Position numbers and translations under genes: made by a program. This document shows, piece after piece, positions 1 to 9,985 of a DNA stretch of 64,000 nt. The first letter of the stretch is position 1. Every line of letters begins with the position of its first letter. Source of the DNA: Oceanobacillus kimchii X50 (GTDB lineage Bacteria > Bacillota > Bacilli > Bacillales > Amphibacillaceae); assembly GCF_000340475.1 (NCBI RefSeq), contig NZ_CM001792.1, positions 2,344,611-2,408,610 of the forward strand, read 5' to 3'. The notes beneath the pieces were generated by a model. The model was not told the DNA's origin and made no database searches. It saw nothing but the letters and a program-made list of their open reading frames with translations.

Positions 1-284
1 AATTTACCACGCATAAAAAGATGTGTCAACAACTTTTTTCGAGGAATTTCGCAAGGTTTATAGTTAATCTTGTCCTCAATTGGTGGATAACCATTGTAGC
101 ATCTATACTTAAAGAAGTCAACCCTGTTTATTTAAAATGTATCACTTAAATAAGCGAACTTTTATACTTTACTATAAATATTATTTTTTTACAAGCTTTT
201 TTTAAAAAAACTATTAAAAACGTTAAATACTACAGTTTTTGCTATTGAGGTAGAAATATAAATATGTTTTCTAAAACTCGAATT
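1..284. other. AT-rich intergenic stretch at the left edge
   Basis: No convincing open reading frame, RNA gene or repeat is visible here. The DNA is very AT-rich with several A and T runs. The gene to the left lies outside the window, so this may hold its 3' flank or its promoter region; neither can be decided from the sequence. Confidence 0.4.
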
Positions 285-340
285 TGTTCTAAATATAAAA
301 AGATCCCAATTCTGTTTGGGATCTTTTTATATTAGAACAA
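285..340. terminator. Long bidirectional terminator hairpin
   Basis: Two arms of about 25 bases pair almost perfectly around a five-base loop. The GC core is GATCCCAA/TTGGGATC, flanked by A runs on the left and T runs on the right, so either strand yields a stem followed by U residues. It lies just downstream of ytwF, which is on the minus strand, and could also serve a gene to the left. Confidence 0.75.
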
Positions 341-371
341 CACTCATTTGTAAAAACAAACGTTTCTAAAG

Positions 372-680
372 TTATTTAGAAATTGTTTCACCTTTCCATT
401 CTAGCATTCCACCGCTCATATTTTTCACATTAAAGCCTTGCTCTTGTAAAAATTCAGAAGCGTTATAACTTCTTCTTCCAGAGCGACAAATCATTATATA
501 TTCTTTATCTTTACTTAAATTCCCATATTCTTGTGTAATATCACCCAGTTTAATATGCTTAGCATTTTCAATGATTCCTTGCGCAACTTCATCATCTTCA
601 CGCACATCAACTAGTACTACATTATTTTCATTTTTTATCTTTTCTACTTCTTCCGGAGAAATTTCTTTAATTTCAGCCAT
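372..680 (-). CDS. ytwF: Rhodanese-domain protein, YtwF-like
   Basis: A single rhodanese-like domain fills this 102-residue protein. The active-site loop is visible as MICRSGRRS, with Cys as the persulfide-carrying residue, and DVREDDE marks the start of the fold. Such proteins move sulfane sulfur in the cytoplasm; the acceptor is unknown. The ATG is preceded by AAGAAGG. A fair sigma-A promoter (TTGCAT at 745-750, TAATAT at 722-727, 17-base spacer, minus strand) lies upstream. Its position beside leuS matches B. subtilis ytwF. Confidence 0.85.
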   Translation of the reverse strand: MAEIKEISPEEVEKIKNENNVVLVDVREDDEVAQGIIENAKHIKLGDITQEYGNLSKDKEYIMICRSGRRSYNASEFLQEQGFNVKNMSGGMLEWKGETISK

Positions 681-802
681 GTTAATCCCATCCTTCTTAA
701 AGTCAAGATTTTCTAATTTTAATATTACTTGGTTTAAGAATAGGATGCAATATCTTTGATTAAAATAAGCCTACTTAATAATTAATAAAAGGCGGTGACC
801 AC

Positions 803-1573
803 ATGCTGTACTTTTTTTCACTTCTATTAACTCTTTCTATGATAAGTCCTGTAGTTGAACAGCCGACAGATCCGATTTCTATTCATTCATATCATGAAGA
901 TGTAACCGGTGATGGTCAGAGCGATACAATTGATTTAAAAGGCGAACTATTTGCTCCTGATGGCCAATATTATCAGCATATATGGGCTGATATTACCGAT
1001 GTAAATAATCATTCTTGGACAATCCCTTATGGCGGAGGTTATGAACCTTCTTTACAATTCGTTGATTTAAACCATGATAACCAAAATGATATTTTTTATC
1101 AGAGTGCTACAGGTGGTAGTGGTGGTTTATATACAAGTAAACTCCATACAATCGAAAATAATCAGTTGATAGAAATTCCATTACCAAACAATCAGTCAAT
1201 AGAAGGAAAGTTTATTGATAATTTCAAGGCATCAATATCTTTACTTCCTGGAGAAGATCCAATTATTATTGATTTATCTGATCGCAAAAAAGAATATATC
1301 CGACTCAATATTTATGATGACAAAGGAAATTTATTAGAACCTACTTCATTAATGATAGACCCAGTTGCTATGTTTGAACCTGTAGATCTCAGTGAAAGAA
1401 ATGGATATGGTTTAAAAAGTTATCAACAAATTAGTGGAGCTTATCATGCAGATGGAATCGGTGTTGTAGAATCACTATGGTATTACGAAAAAGGAAAATG
1501 GAAATTATTAAAAACCACATGGAAATCAGATAACGCAACGGAAGAAATACCAGAGGAAAATAAAAATGAATAA
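803..1573 (+). CDS. Secreted protein with Asp-rich calcium-like loops
   Basis: The 256-residue product begins with a hydrophobic stretch (about residues 1-18) that looks like a signal peptide or anchor. No lipobox is present. Two Asp-rich loops, DVTGDGQSDTI (about residues 33-43) and DLNHDNQNDI (about 88-97), resemble the calcium-binding loops of FG-GAP/VCBS or EF-hand-like proteins. The start is fixed by AAGGCGGTGA at 789-798. I do not recognise a named family. It converges on leuS and shares its terminator. An extracellular role is inferred from the signal only. Confidence 0.75.
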   Translation: MLYFFSLLLTLSMISPVVEQPTDPISIHSYHEDVTGDGQSDTIDLKGELFAPDGQYYQHIWADITDVNNHSWTIPYGGGYEPSLQFVDLNHDNQNDIFYQSATGGSGGLYTSKLHTIENNQLIEIPLPNNQSIEGKFIDNFKASISLLPGEDPIIIDLSDRKKEYIRLNIYDDKGNLLEPTSLMIDPVAMFEPVDLSERNGYGLKSYQQISGAYHADGIGVVESLWYYEKGKWKLLKTTWKSDNATEEIPEENKNE

Positions 1574-1583
1574 TCATTAAGAA

Positions 1584-1618
1584 AAGAAGCATTGGCCAAT
1601 TACATGCCAATGCTTCTT
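1584..1618. terminator. Bidirectional terminator between the secreted-protein gene and leuS
   Basis: Perfect 13-base arms (core AGAAGCATTGGC) surround a nine-base loop, with T residues on the right and A residues on the left. It lies between convergent genes and can end transcription of both. Confidence 0.85.
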
Positions 1619-1621
1619 TTC

Positions 1622-4036
1622 TTAATTTGCTACTACATTTACAAGCTTTCCTGGCACAACGATAACTTTACGAATAGTTTTTCCTTCTAACCATTTTTGC
1701 ATGCTTTCGTCATCTAGTGCTGCTTTCTCAAGAGCGTCCTTGCTAATATCAACAGGAACGTGAATCTTAGATCGAACTTTACCCATAATTTGTAGAACAA
1801 CTTCCACTTCATCTTCCACTAACTTTGATTCATCATATGCTGGCCATGTAGCCTTACTAATCGATTCAGAATGCCCAAGTTTTTGCCAGATTTCTTCACT
1901 TAAATGAGGTGCAACTGGCGATAACAATTTAACAAAGCCTTCCGCATAATTTTTAGGGATTTTATTCGCTTTATAGCACTCATTTATAAATACCATCATT
2001 TGCGAAATACCTGTGTTGAAATGCATATTCTCAAAGTCATCTGTCACTTTTTTCACAGTCTCATGATAAATCTTATCTAATTCCGTTGATTCATCATCAA
2101 TAATTTTATCTGTAAGGGCACCATCATCACCTACATACAATCTCCATACACGATCTAAAAATCTACGTGATCCATCTAATCCATTTGTGGACCAAGCAAC
2201 CGAAGCATCTAGTGGTCCCATAAACATCTCATATAGACGTAGTGTGTCTGCACCATGAGAATCGATTATATCATCAGGATTTACTACATTTCCTTTTGAT
2301 TTACTCATTTTCTCGTTGCCTTCACCAAGAATCATTCCTTGATTATATAGCTTCTGGAACGGTTCTTTTGTGGAAACAACACCAATGTCAAATAAGAATT
2401 TATGCCAGAAACGAGCATACAGCAGATGGAGTACCGCATGTTCTGCTCCCCCAACATAAATATCAATAGGAAGCCATTCCTCTAATGCTTTTGGATCTGC
2501 CAATTGCTCTGTATTATTTGGATCAATGTAGCGTAAGAAATACCAGCAGCTCCCTGCCCATTGTGGCATTGTATTTGTTTCACGGCGACCTTTCATACCA
2601 GTCTCCGGGTCAACTACATTCACCCAATCAATATTATTTGCTAATGGCGATTCTCCCGTTCCTGAAGGTTTAATCTCAGAAACCTGAGGAAGTGTCAGTG
2701 GCAATTCCTCATCCGGAACTGCCGTCATTGTACCGTCTTCCCAATGAATAATCGGAATCGGTTCCCCCCAATAACGTTGACGAGCAAACAACCAGTCACG
2801 TAGACGATAAGTTATTTTCTTCTCGCCACTACCTTCAGTTTCAAGCCAATTAATCATTTTTGTAATTGCTTCTTCTTTGCCCAAGCCATTTAAGAAATCA
2901 GAATTAACATGTTCACCATCACCAGTATAAGCTTCTTCATCTACATTACCACCAGCAACTACTTCTTTAATAGGTAAAGCAAATGTATTTGCAAATTCAT
3001 AATCGCGTTCATCATGTGCAGGAACAGCCATAATTGCACCCGTCCCATAACTCATTAATACATAATCCGCCACCCAGATTGGCATTTCTTCTCCATTTAC
3101 CGGATTAATTGCATAAGCACCGGTAAATACACCTGTCTTATCTTTAGCTAAGTCTGTTCTTTCCAAATCTGATTTGGTCTGTATTTCATCTAAATAGTTG
3201 TGAACTGCTTCTTTTTGATCTGTCGTTGTAATTTCTTTTACTAATGGATGTTCCGGTGCGACAACAGCATATGTTGCTCCAAATAATGTATCAGGACGAG
3301 TAGTAAATACAGTAAACGTACCTTCATTTCCTTTAATAGAGAAAGTAACTTCTGCACCTTCTGAACGTCCAATCCAATTTCGTTGCATTTCTTTTAGACT
3401 ATCTGGCCAATCTAATTCATCCAAATCTTCTAGTAAACGATCTGCGTATGCAGTAATTTTTAGCATCCATTGTTTCATTGGCTTACGGATTACAGGGTGC
3501 CCGCCTCGTTCACTCTTGCCATCAATCACTTCTTCATTTGCAAGAACAGTACCAAGGGCTGGACACCAATTCACCGCTACTTCATCCATATAGGCTAGAT
3601 CGTTTTCATATAATTTTTTAAAGATCCATTGCGTCCATTTATAGTAATTTGGATCAGTTGTATTTATTTCTCTATCCCAGTCGTAAGAGAAACCTAATTC
3701 TTTTATCTGACGTTTAAACGTATTGATATTTTGATTTGTAAATTCTGCAGGACTATTACCAGTGTCAATTGCATATTGCTCGGCCGGGAGACCAAATGCA
3801 TCCCAACCCATTGGGTGCATTACTTCATATCCTTGCATACGTTTCATACGGGCTAAAATATCTGTAGCGGTGTATCCCTCCGGATGTCCTACATGTAATC
3901 CTTGCCCTGATGGATAAGGAAACATATCTAATGCATAAAACTTTTCCTTATTGGAGAACGTATCAGTTTTAAATGTTTTATTATCTTCCCAATAATTTTG
4001 CCATTTCTTTTCTATTTGACGATGTTGAAAACTCAT
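1622..4036 (-). CDS. leuS: Leucyl-tRNA synthetase
   Basis: This enzyme charges tRNA-Leu with leucine using ATP. The class I signatures are present: HVGH (residues 48-51, the HIGH motif) and KMSKS (residues 576-580). A large editing insertion lies between them and a tRNA-binding helical region follows. The product is 804 residues, the usual bacterial length. An upstream in-frame ATG at 4054 is ignored because AAAGGAAGGG sits directly before the ATG at 4036. A T-box leader with a Leu specifier precedes the gene, so expression should rise when tRNA-Leu is uncharged. Confidence 0.97.
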   Translation of the reverse strand: MSFQHRQIEKKWQNYWEDNKTFKTDTFSNKEKFYALDMFPYPSGQGLHVGHPEGYTATDILARMKRMQGYEVMHPMGWDAFGLPAEQYAIDTGNSPAEFTNQNINTFKRQIKELGFSYDWDREINTTDPNYYKWTQWIFKKLYENDLAYMDEVAVNWCPALGTVLANEEVIDGKSERGGHPVIRKPMKQWMLKITAYADRLLEDLDELDWPDSLKEMQRNWIGRSEGAEVTFSIKGNEGTFTVFTTRPDTLFGATYAVVAPEHPLVKEITTTDQKEAVHNYLDEIQTKSDLERTDLAKDKTGVFTGAYAINPVNGEEMPIWVADYVLMSYGTGAIMAVPAHDERDYEFANTFALPIKEVVAGGNVDEEAYTGDGEHVNSDFLNGLGKEEAITKMINWLETEGSGEKKITYRLRDWLFARQRYWGEPIPIIHWEDGTMTAVPDEELPLTLPQVSEIKPSGTGESPLANNIDWVNVVDPETGMKGRRETNTMPQWAGSCWYFLRYIDPNNTEQLADPKALEEWLPIDIYVGGAEHAVLHLLYARFWHKFLFDIGVVSTKEPFQKLYNQGMILGEGNEKMSKSKGNVVNPDDIIDSHGADTLRLYEMFMGPLDASVAWSTNGLDGSRRFLDRVWRLYVGDDGALTDKIIDDESTELDKIYHETVKKVTDDFENMHFNTGISQMMVFINECYKANKIPKNYAEGFVKLLSPVAPHLSEEIWQKLGHSESISKATWPAYDESKLVEDEVEVVLQIMGKVRSKIHVPVDISKDALEKAALDDESMQKWLEGKTIRKVIVVPGKLVNVVAN

Positions 4037-4092
4037 GTGAACCCTTCCTTTCATAGTTAAACTGTGTACACTATAATCGTAAGTAAACTAAA

Positions 4093-4342
4093 AAAAGCTA
4101 CTCATCCCTCATAAATAGGGACGAGAAGCTTTTATTTCCCGCGGTACCACCCAAATTAGTGTCTTATTGGACACTCACTTGACATCGATAACGTTGATGA
4201 AACGGCAATAGTTACTTAAGTTCACTACTGCAACATCCAAGGTGAGTTCGTATGATTATCATCAACAGTTTTCACCAACCACTGTCTCTCTTTTCCGATG
4301 AGTTACACACTACTAGTCCTTATCATAGTCGTTAATTGATTT
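4093..4342 (-). promoter_or_regulatory. T-box leader (leucine) of leuS
   Basis: Read on the minus strand, the conserved T-box sequence GGGTGGTACCGCGGG lies at 4138-4152. It is followed by a terminator hairpin at 4093-4133 (arms around AGCTTCTCGTCCC) ending in a T run. A Stem I region with the specifier context GAACTCACC places a CUC leucine codon at 4244-4246. Uncharged tRNA-Leu should stabilise the antiterminator and allow leuS transcription. Boundaries are approximate. Confidence 0.95.
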
Positions 4343-4348
4343 AATGGA

Positions 4349-4377
4349 ATTATAATTAAAATAATTTACAATGTCAA
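4349..4377 (-). promoter_or_regulatory. Consensus sigma-A promoter for leuS
   Basis: On the minus strand a perfect TTGACA (4372-4377) and a perfect TATAAT (4349-4354) are separated by exactly 17 bases. The start of transcription would fall near 4342, at the 5' end of the T-box leader. Confidence 0.85.
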
Positions 4378-4504
4378 GAAACGATCGAAATATAATCATA
4401 GTATATACATTTTTCTCAAATTGGAAACCTACTTTTATTTATTTATCAATATTAGGCATGCTAAAATATAAGTATTATCAAAGTAAATGGAGGATAATCT
4501 TCTT

Positions 4505-5062
4505 ATGTTAAAAGGGATATTACATTTCGCCCATTATTTATTAGAGGAATCGATCGACGAAGGTGAAGTTGTTATCGATGCTACATGTGGTAATGGTAAT
4601 GACACGTTATTTTTGAGTCGAGTAGTTGGAAAAAGCGGTCATGTTTATGCATTTGATATTCAACAGCAAGCAATTCAGAATACAAAACAAGAATTGGAGA
4701 AATATCATAGAGAGAATGTTACTTTAATACACGGTAGTCACTCGCTAATTGATGATAATGTACAGCAAGATGTTATCGGAGGAGCCATTTTTAATTTGGG
4801 GTACTTGCCACGTAGTGACAAATCAATTATAACAAAACCCGATTCAACAATAGAAGCTATACAAAAAATATTAGCAAAGCTGAAGAAGGATGGACTCATT
4901 GTAATTGTTGTATATTATGGTCATGATGGTGGTGCTAATGAGAAAGAGGCAGTTTTAAAACATGTGGCTAATTTAGATCAAAAATTATATAACGTCTTAC
5001 AATATGGATTTGTGAACCAAAAAAACAATCCTCCTTTTATTTTAGCTATACAAAAAAGGTGA
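4505..5062 (+). CDS. mnmM: tRNA (5-aminomethyl-2-thiouridine) methyltransferase, YtqB/MnmM
   Basis: This is a Rossmann-fold SAM-dependent methyltransferase of the YtqB family. In B. subtilis that protein (MnmM) methylates the wobble uridine from nm5s2U to mnm5s2U in tRNA. The SAM loop VIDATCGNGND lies at about residues 23-33 and the family motif NLGYLPRSDK at about 97-106. The ATG at 4505 is chosen over an in-frame ATG at 4487 because GGAGG (4489-4493) lies between them. The resulting 185 residues match the family. A hairpin follows the stop codon. Confidence 0.88.
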   Translation: MLKGILHFAHYLLEESIDEGEVVIDATCGNGNDTLFLSRVVGKSGHVYAFDIQQQAIQNTKQELEKYHRENVTLIHGSHSLIDDNVQQDVIGGAIFNLGYLPRSDKSIITKPDSTIEAIQKILAKLKKDGLIVIVVYYGHDGGANEKEAVLKHVANLDQKLYNVLQYGFVNQKNNPPFILAIQKR

Positions 5063-5080
5063 GATATCACTTTTTCTTAA
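5051..5080 (+). terminator. Probable terminator of mnmM
   Basis: The stop codon lies inside a hairpin with arms AAAAAGGTGA and TCACTTTTTC (one G-U pair) around GATA, ending in a T run. A second, weaker stem (GGCAGCTG with CAGCTTGCC, 5081-5128, followed by five T) lies just downstream. Confidence 0.5.
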
Positions 5081-5189
5081 GGCAGCTGATGATCTCCTCA
5101 GGTTCATAAACTGGAGTCCCAGCTTGCCCTTTTTACTATAGAGGTTCTAACCAAACTTATAATAATTATTATGTTAATCTCTTTATCTT

Positions 5190-5591
5190 CTAACTTGTCG
5201 TCCCATAAAATAGTAATATAAACAGCAGGTTCATAAAATGACCAACGGTTAGAATTATAAAAAGAAACAAACCAGAAATTAGAACTTTTTTTAGTTGGTT
5301 TTTAATTTGTAATACGATACGTAACAATATATAAAATGAAATCAACATAAAGGGTATCGAAAATAAATATCCAAATACAGTTACCCAACTAAATAAAGGA
5401 TTTTCTGCCACTTTAATAATCGTTTCGCTTTGCTCTATAAACGCTAAGCGCTGATTATATCCTATAATAAAAATGATAGATAATATGCTGTAGTAAGCAA
5501 ATGAAACTATCTTTAACCATTTCGCTTCATCATTTGTTAATATATATAAACCTATAAAAAATAATATGCCAATAATCAATTGGATCATCAT
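5190..5591 (-). CDS. Unknown four-helix membrane protein
   Basis: The product of about 133 residues has four strongly hydrophobic segments connected by short loops, which predicts an integral membrane protein. No catalytic or binding motif is visible and I do not recognise the family. GGAG nine bases upstream favours the ATG at 5591 over a GTG at 5606. It stands alone between mnmM (opposite strand) and the DUF1992 gene. Function unknown. Confidence 0.6.
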   Translation of the reverse strand: MMIQLIIGILFFIGLYILTNDEAKWLKIVSFAYYSILSIIFIIGYNQRLAFIEQSETIIKVAENPLFSWVTVFGYLFSIPFMLISFYILLRIVLQIKNQLKKVLISGLFLFIILTVGHFMNLLFILLFYGTTS

Positions 5592-5674
5592 CCAATACCG
5601 CTCCACTTCTATATCTTGAATTTCAACTTTTTTATTGTATCATAAAATAAAATTCAAGAAAGAGGAATTTTTCA

Positions 5675-6013
5675 CTACCAAGTCGTTTTTACTTCCTCTA
5701 ATTCTTCTAAAGTGATGGCTGAACGTTGCATTGAAGGTGGACAAACCGTATTATATTCTTTAATGCGCTTATTAATTTTTTTTAATTCCTTTTCATTACT
5801 GACGTTATGAAGTTGTATGGCAATATCTTTTTGAAGCTTTAACCAATAAGGAAGATAACCAGCATCCTTTGCGATCTTCTGGAAGTTCTGAAATAAATTA
5901 CGTTTCACATAATCCTTCGGCAAAGGTTTCCCCATTCCCTTTAAATCTTTTCTATCCATTTCACCAGAATCCTTTAAAATATCGCCTATCAAGTCATTAT
6001 ATTTTCTATCCAT
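5675..6013 (-). CDS. DUF1992 (DnaJ C28-like conserved domain) protein
   Basis: This 112-residue soluble, charged protein carries the DUF1992 pattern seen here as GMGKPLPKDYV followed by LPYWLKLQKDI. The domain also occurs in DnaJ homologue C28 proteins; its role is not established. The 5' end overlaps the preceding DUF2332 gene by eight bases, so the two are probably translated from one mRNA. AAAAAAGGAG precedes the ATG. Confidence 0.75.
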   Translation of the reverse strand: MDRKYNDLIGDILKDSGEMDRKDLKGMGKPLPKDYVKRNLFQNFQKIAKDAGYLPYWLKLQKDIAIQLHNVSNEKELKKINKRIKEYNTVCPPSMQRSAITLEELEEVKTTW

Positions 6014-7052
6014 CTCTTAACTCCTTTTTTCGAATTGGCCAATCGAACCATTCACCATGGGGATGAGTATCAATTTTAAGTTCTTCATTCCTGCTACCAT
6101 TGATATAACTCTCTACATGCAACTGCCCATCCCAAATATTATTATAAATATGAAAAACATCTCGTCTTTTCCCAATTTTAGAAACACTCTCTAATAAAGT
6201 GTGACGTTGTTCAATAGTAAGTTGATTCGCAACATGTGTATGAAAGATACAAAGTAAAGATTCAGTATCACATTCTATCGCAAGTTCTTCTAGACAACTC
6301 AAGGCATCCGCTTCTATTAACCTTATTGACTCATCCGACTTATTAAATTGAGCAATAGCTTTATCCAACACTTCTATTCTATGCAGATTCTCTGGCCAAA
6401 CTAATGATTTTAACCATCTTACATCATCTTCTTCTAATAGATTCAATACATGTAAATCAATACCTACCCTATCCTTGATTGGCAATTCTTTCGATAAAAA
6501 AGATGGGATATCTCCTTCTCTTACAAGTGATCTTAGTGTCAATTCAGAATTAATATTTCCAACTTTGTTTTTACTATTATTATATGCATATGCATACTGA
6601 TCACATAATAGTTGCAATCCAGCACTTGTACCAATTTCAATTAAAGACAATCGGGTGCCTATTTTTTCATAAATATAATGCAATACAGGAAATAAATAAG
6701 CGCATCTGTTCACTTCATTTGTTTGTACGTAATTTGTAGTTAGCCGTTGGATGACATCTTGTTTATTATTTATTACAAAATCCTTAAAATAAGGGTAAGA
6801 ATCATGAGGAACTTTCACCTCTTTTGTAAATTCTGGGTAATAGTTTTTTAGTGGATGATTATTTTGTATATAAAGTAAATCTTTAACTGAAGCAAATAAT
6901 AAATTCGCTACAGGCTGACCCTCGGGGATAACTGAACAGATATCGATCATTTCAGGATCTTCGGCAATTTGTAAAGATAAAATTGAATAAAGTGGGCTTT
7001 TATCTTTTACTTCAATTTCACCAAAATGCTTGAATCTATCCTCTAAATTCAT
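6006..7052 (-). CDS. DUF2332 family protein
   Basis: The 348-residue product resembles the DUF2332 family. An N-terminal helical region leads to LIEIGTSAGLQLLCDQYAYAY, which looks like a SAM-binding motif I (about residues 130-150), so a methyltransferase-like Rossmann fold is inferred but no substrate is known. GGAGG precedes the ATG. The downstream DUF1992 gene overlaps its end by eight bases. It is divergent from ytoA. Confidence 0.75.
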   Translation of the reverse strand: MNLEDRFKHFGEIEVKDKSPLYSILSLQIAEDPEMIDICSVIPEGQPVANLLFASVKDLLYIQNNHPLKNYYPEFTKEVKVPHDSYPYFKDFVINNKQDVIQRLTTNYVQTNEVNRCAYLFPVLHYIYEKIGTRLSLIEIGTSAGLQLLCDQYAYAYNNSKNKVGNINSELTLRSLVREGDIPSFLSKELPIKDRVGIDLHVLNLLEEDDVRWLKSLVWPENLHRIEVLDKAIAQFNKSDESIRLIEADALSCLEELAIECDTESLLCIFHTHVANQLTIEQRHTLLESVSKIGKRRDVFHIYNNIWDGQLHVESYINGSRNEELKIDTHPHGEWFDWPIRKKELRDG

Positions 7053-7190
7053 TATTCCATACCTCCAATGTGTAAGTTCGATACATTTATATATTCGTCA
7101 ATAATTCTTTAACACCTCTATTTAACTTTTTTCGTTACATTTTAAATTTGATATACTTTAAAATATTGCTAGTACACAGGAGGTTTTATT

Positions 7191-7712
7191 GTGATTGAAC
7201 AGTATAATAATATCTACCCAACGATTCATCCCACAGCATTCATTGCAAAAGATGCTGTAGTTAATGGAGATGTAATGATTGAAGAAAATGTAAGTATTTG
7301 GTTCCATACAGTAATACGTGGTGATGTATCAAAAACAACCATTGGAAAGCGTACGAATATTCAAGACCTCTGCATGCTTCATCAGAGTCCAGGGCAACCA
7401 CTTGTCATTGAAGATGATGTAACAGTAGGACATCAAGTAACACTTCACTCTGCAATTGTTAGAAAAAAAGCTTTAATCGGAATGGGATCAATCGTACTAG
7501 ATGGAGCAGAAATTGGCGAGAATGCTTTTTTAGGTGCTGGTAGTCTTGTTCCTCCGGGTAAGAAAATTCCTGCCCATACCCTTGCAATGGGAAGACCTGC
7601 TAAGTTTGTACGTGAATTGACAGAAGATGATTATAAAGAGATGGCACGTGTCAGAAACTCTTACGTAGAGAAAGGTCAATACTATAAAAAAAATACAAAT
7701 ATGGGGAAATAA
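7191..7712 (+). CDS. ytoA: Gamma-carbonic anhydrase-like hexapeptide-repeat protein, YtoA
   Basis: The 173-residue protein is built from hexapeptide repeats that form a left-handed beta-helix. His64, His81 and His86 (the last two in HQVTLH) reproduce the zinc-ligand spacing of gamma-class carbonic anhydrases, but enzymatic activity of this subgroup is uncertain. Translation starts at GTG 7191, seven bases after GGAGG. A -10 element TATACT lies near 7151-7156. It matches B. subtilis YtoA and is monocistronic. Confidence 0.88.
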   Translation: MIEQYNNIYPTIHPTAFIAKDAVVNGDVMIEENVSIWFHTVIRGDVSKTTIGKRTNIQDLCMLHQSPGQPLVIEDDVTVGHQVTLHSAIVRKKALIGMGSIVLDGAEIGENAFLGAGSLVPPGKKIPAHTLAMGRPAKFVRELTEDDYKEMARVRNSYVEKGQYYKKNTNMGK

Positions 7713-7739
7713 TAGGCTTTATTCACTAACGAAATAACT

Positions 7740-7788
7740 GACACTCTTAAGGATACACTCAAAAAACCAAATATCCTTAAGGAGTGTC
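7740..7788. terminator. Bidirectional terminator between ytoA and the ECF sigma gene
   Basis: Arms GACACTCTTAAGGATA and TATCCTTAAGGAGTGTC pair around an A-rich loop. The element lies between convergent genes. Confidence 0.75.
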
Positions 7789-7832
7789 GCCTATTTTAAT
7801 CATTCATGATATCTTTTCTCTTATTTTCTCTT

Positions 7833-8345
7833 CTATTGTAATTCCTGTTTACTCGCAAAGTATTTTAATTTCTTTAAAGCACGGTAAGATAACGACTTTG
7901 TGGTACCATATGGAATGTCTAATTGTTCTGAAATTTCCTTGAAACTGAAAGCGTAATAAAATCGGAGCATAATAATGGTTCTTTCTTTTTCATTTAGACG
8001 ATCTAATAATTGCTCCACTGTTATCTTTAAGGGAATATCCAAATCATAATAAGCTTTAGTAGACACTTTTTCTGGTTCCATCATGATCATTTTTTTATTT
8101 TTCCTGATCGTATCAAGTGCACAATTTATGGTTATTTTCGTTATCCAAGTCTTGAAATATTTTGGGTTTCTTAACTCTGGTAATTTTTCATACGTTCGAT
8201 AGGCAGTCTCTTGGATTACATCATATGTATCATTAGAGTTCTTAACATATGTATTTGCAATCCGGTATAAATTTTTCTCACAACTATGAAATAAAGTCAT
8301 AAATGATTCTTGGTTACCTTTCTGTGCTTCTTCTACAAGTTCAAT
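7833..8345 (-). CDS. Orphan ECF sigma factor with a probable ATT start
   Basis: This is a sigma-70 family factor of the ECF class. Region 2 is visible in YDVIQETAYRTYEKL and FKTWITKITINCALD, and the sigma-4 helix-turn-helix in FSFKEISEQLDIPYGTTKS. The first ATG (8300) would cut off the first sigma-2 helix. The frame continues upstream as ELVEEAQKGNQESF, typical for ECF N-termini, but has no ATG, GTG or TTG before a stop codon. An ATT codon at 8343-8345 sits seven bases after AGGTGG and gives 170 residues. No anti-sigma gene is adjacent, so its control is unknown. Confidence 0.8.
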   Translation of the reverse strand: MELVEEAQKGNQESFMTLFHSCEKNLYRIANTYVKNSNDTYDVIQETAYRTYEKLPELRNPKYFKTWITKITINCALDTIRKNKKMIMMEPEKVSTKAYYDLDIPLKITVEQLLDRLNEKERTIIMLRFYYAFSFKEISEQLDIPYGTTKSLSYRALKKLKYFASKQELQ

Positions 8346-8599
8346 GATACTACCACCTGCTTTGCAATATATAATATAATATTTGTCATAATATCATATT
8401 AAGCAGTTATGAATTTTCATAAATCAGTAAACTTACCAGAAGAATTTAACATAATTTCATATTTTTCAGATAAACATATGAAAATTTTCCTCTATATTAA
8501 GACAATATTATAAAATTCTATTAAAAATTGACGTTTAGTTGAAAATTAATTATTTATGACAAATGAACGTCACAATGTTACTCGGTTTGATTGCTAATA

Positions 8600-8636
8600 A
8601 AAAAACTACCATCCTACAAAGAGATGATAGTTTTTT
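8600..8636 (-). terminator. Terminator of metK
   Basis: On the minus strand ACTATCATC pairs with GATGGTAGT across a short loop and is followed by a T run. It lies just past the metK stop codon. Confidence 0.75.
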
Positions 8637-8659
8637 AAATCAATAAATCAATTAATTAT

Positions 8660-9856
8660 TTATTTAGTTAATGCAATAAGCTCTTCCGTTTTATCTGTTT
8701 TTTCCCATGGGAATAAAATATCTTTTCGACCAAAGTGACCATATGCTGCAGTATTTTTAAAGATAGGTTTTCTTAAATCGAGCATTCGGATAATTCCCGC
8801 TGGACGGAGATCAAACAATTCTCGAACAGCTTCTACTAAACGATCTTCACTAACTTTCCCAGTTCCAAATGTATTAACTGCAATGGATACTGGTTGTGCC
8901 ACACCTATAGCATAAGCTAACTGAACTTCACAAGATTTAGCAAGTCCTGCGGCAACAATATTCTTAGCAACATAGCGCGCAGCATATGCTGCCGAGCGGT
9001 CTACTTTTGTAGCATCTTTACCACTAAAAGCACCCCCACCATGTCTAGCGTAACCACCGTATGTGTCTACAATAATTTTTCTTCCGGTTAGCCCTACATC
9101 ACCTTGTGGACCTCCAATTACAAATCGACCAGTTGGATTAATAAAGTATTTTGTTTTATCATCTAACAATTCATTAGGAACAACTGCTTGAATTACTTTT
9201 TCAATCATATCTCTTTCAATTTGTTCATTTTGAATCTCTGAATGATGTTGTGTAGATATAACGATAGTATCAATACGTACAGGTTTGTCATTCTCATCAT
9301 ATTCAACGGTTACTTGTGTCTTACCATCTGGACGAAGGTAATCCACAATCCCTTCTTTTCTTACATCCGCTAATCTTTTAGATAATTGATGTGCTAATGA
9401 GATTGGTAATGGCATTAATTCTTCAGTTTCATCACAAGCATATCCAAACATAAGTCCTTGGTCACCAGCACCAATAGCATCAATTTCTTCTTCACTCATT
9501 TTACCTTGTCGAGCTTCAAGTGCCTGATTTACTCCCCCTGCAATATCTGCAGACTGTTCATCAATAGCAGTTAATACCGCACAAGTTTCAAAATCAAAGC
9601 CATATTTAGCACGTGTATACCCAATATTTTTTACTGTTTCACGAACAAGTGCAGGTATATCTACATAAGTAGAAGTGGAAATTTCTCCTGATACAAGAAC
9701 AAGTCCTGTAGTTACTGTTGTTTCACATGCAACCCTTGCATTCGGATCTTTTTTTAAAATTTCATCTAAGATAGCATCTGATATTTGGTCAGACATTTTA
9801 TCTGGATGTCCCTCAGTTACTGACTCTGAAGTAAATAAACGTCGATTTGCAGCCAT
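8660..9856 (-). CDS. metK: S-adenosylmethionine synthetase
   Basis: MetK makes S-adenosylmethionine from methionine and ATP in the cytoplasm. The ATP-binding GAGDQG and the phosphate-binding GGGAFSGKD are both present, and GHPDK lies near the N-terminus. At 398 residues it has the normal length. A SAM-I riboswitch with its own terminator lies between promoter and start codon, so the enzyme's product should shut off its transcription. The gene is monocistronic, with a terminator after the stop. Confidence 0.97.
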   Translation of the reverse strand: MAANRRLFTSESVTEGHPDKMSDQISDAILDEILKKDPNARVACETTVTTGLVLVSGEISTSTYVDIPALVRETVKNIGYTRAKYGFDFETCAVLTAIDEQSADIAGGVNQALEARQGKMSEEEIDAIGAGDQGLMFGYACDETEELMPLPISLAHQLSKRLADVRKEGIVDYLRPDGKTQVTVEYDENDKPVRIDTIVISTQHHSEIQNEQIERDMIEKVIQAVVPNELLDDKTKYFINPTGRFVIGGPQGDVGLTGRKIIVDTYGGYARHGGGAFSGKDATKVDRSAAYAARYVAKNIVAAGLAKSCEVQLAYAIGVAQPVSIAVNTFGTGKVSEDRLVEAVRELFDLRPAGIIRMLDLRKPIFKNTAAYGHFGRKDILFPWEKTDKTEELIALTK

Positions 9857-9985
9857 AAGGCTAAACTCTCCTTTAATATGTTGTTACGGATCTCTTTATA
9901 ACTTCTATCCTATTCAAAGTGCCAATAAAAGCACCTCGTCCTTTCAAAAACGTGGTACCAAAAAATATATATTGAAAACAAAAAA

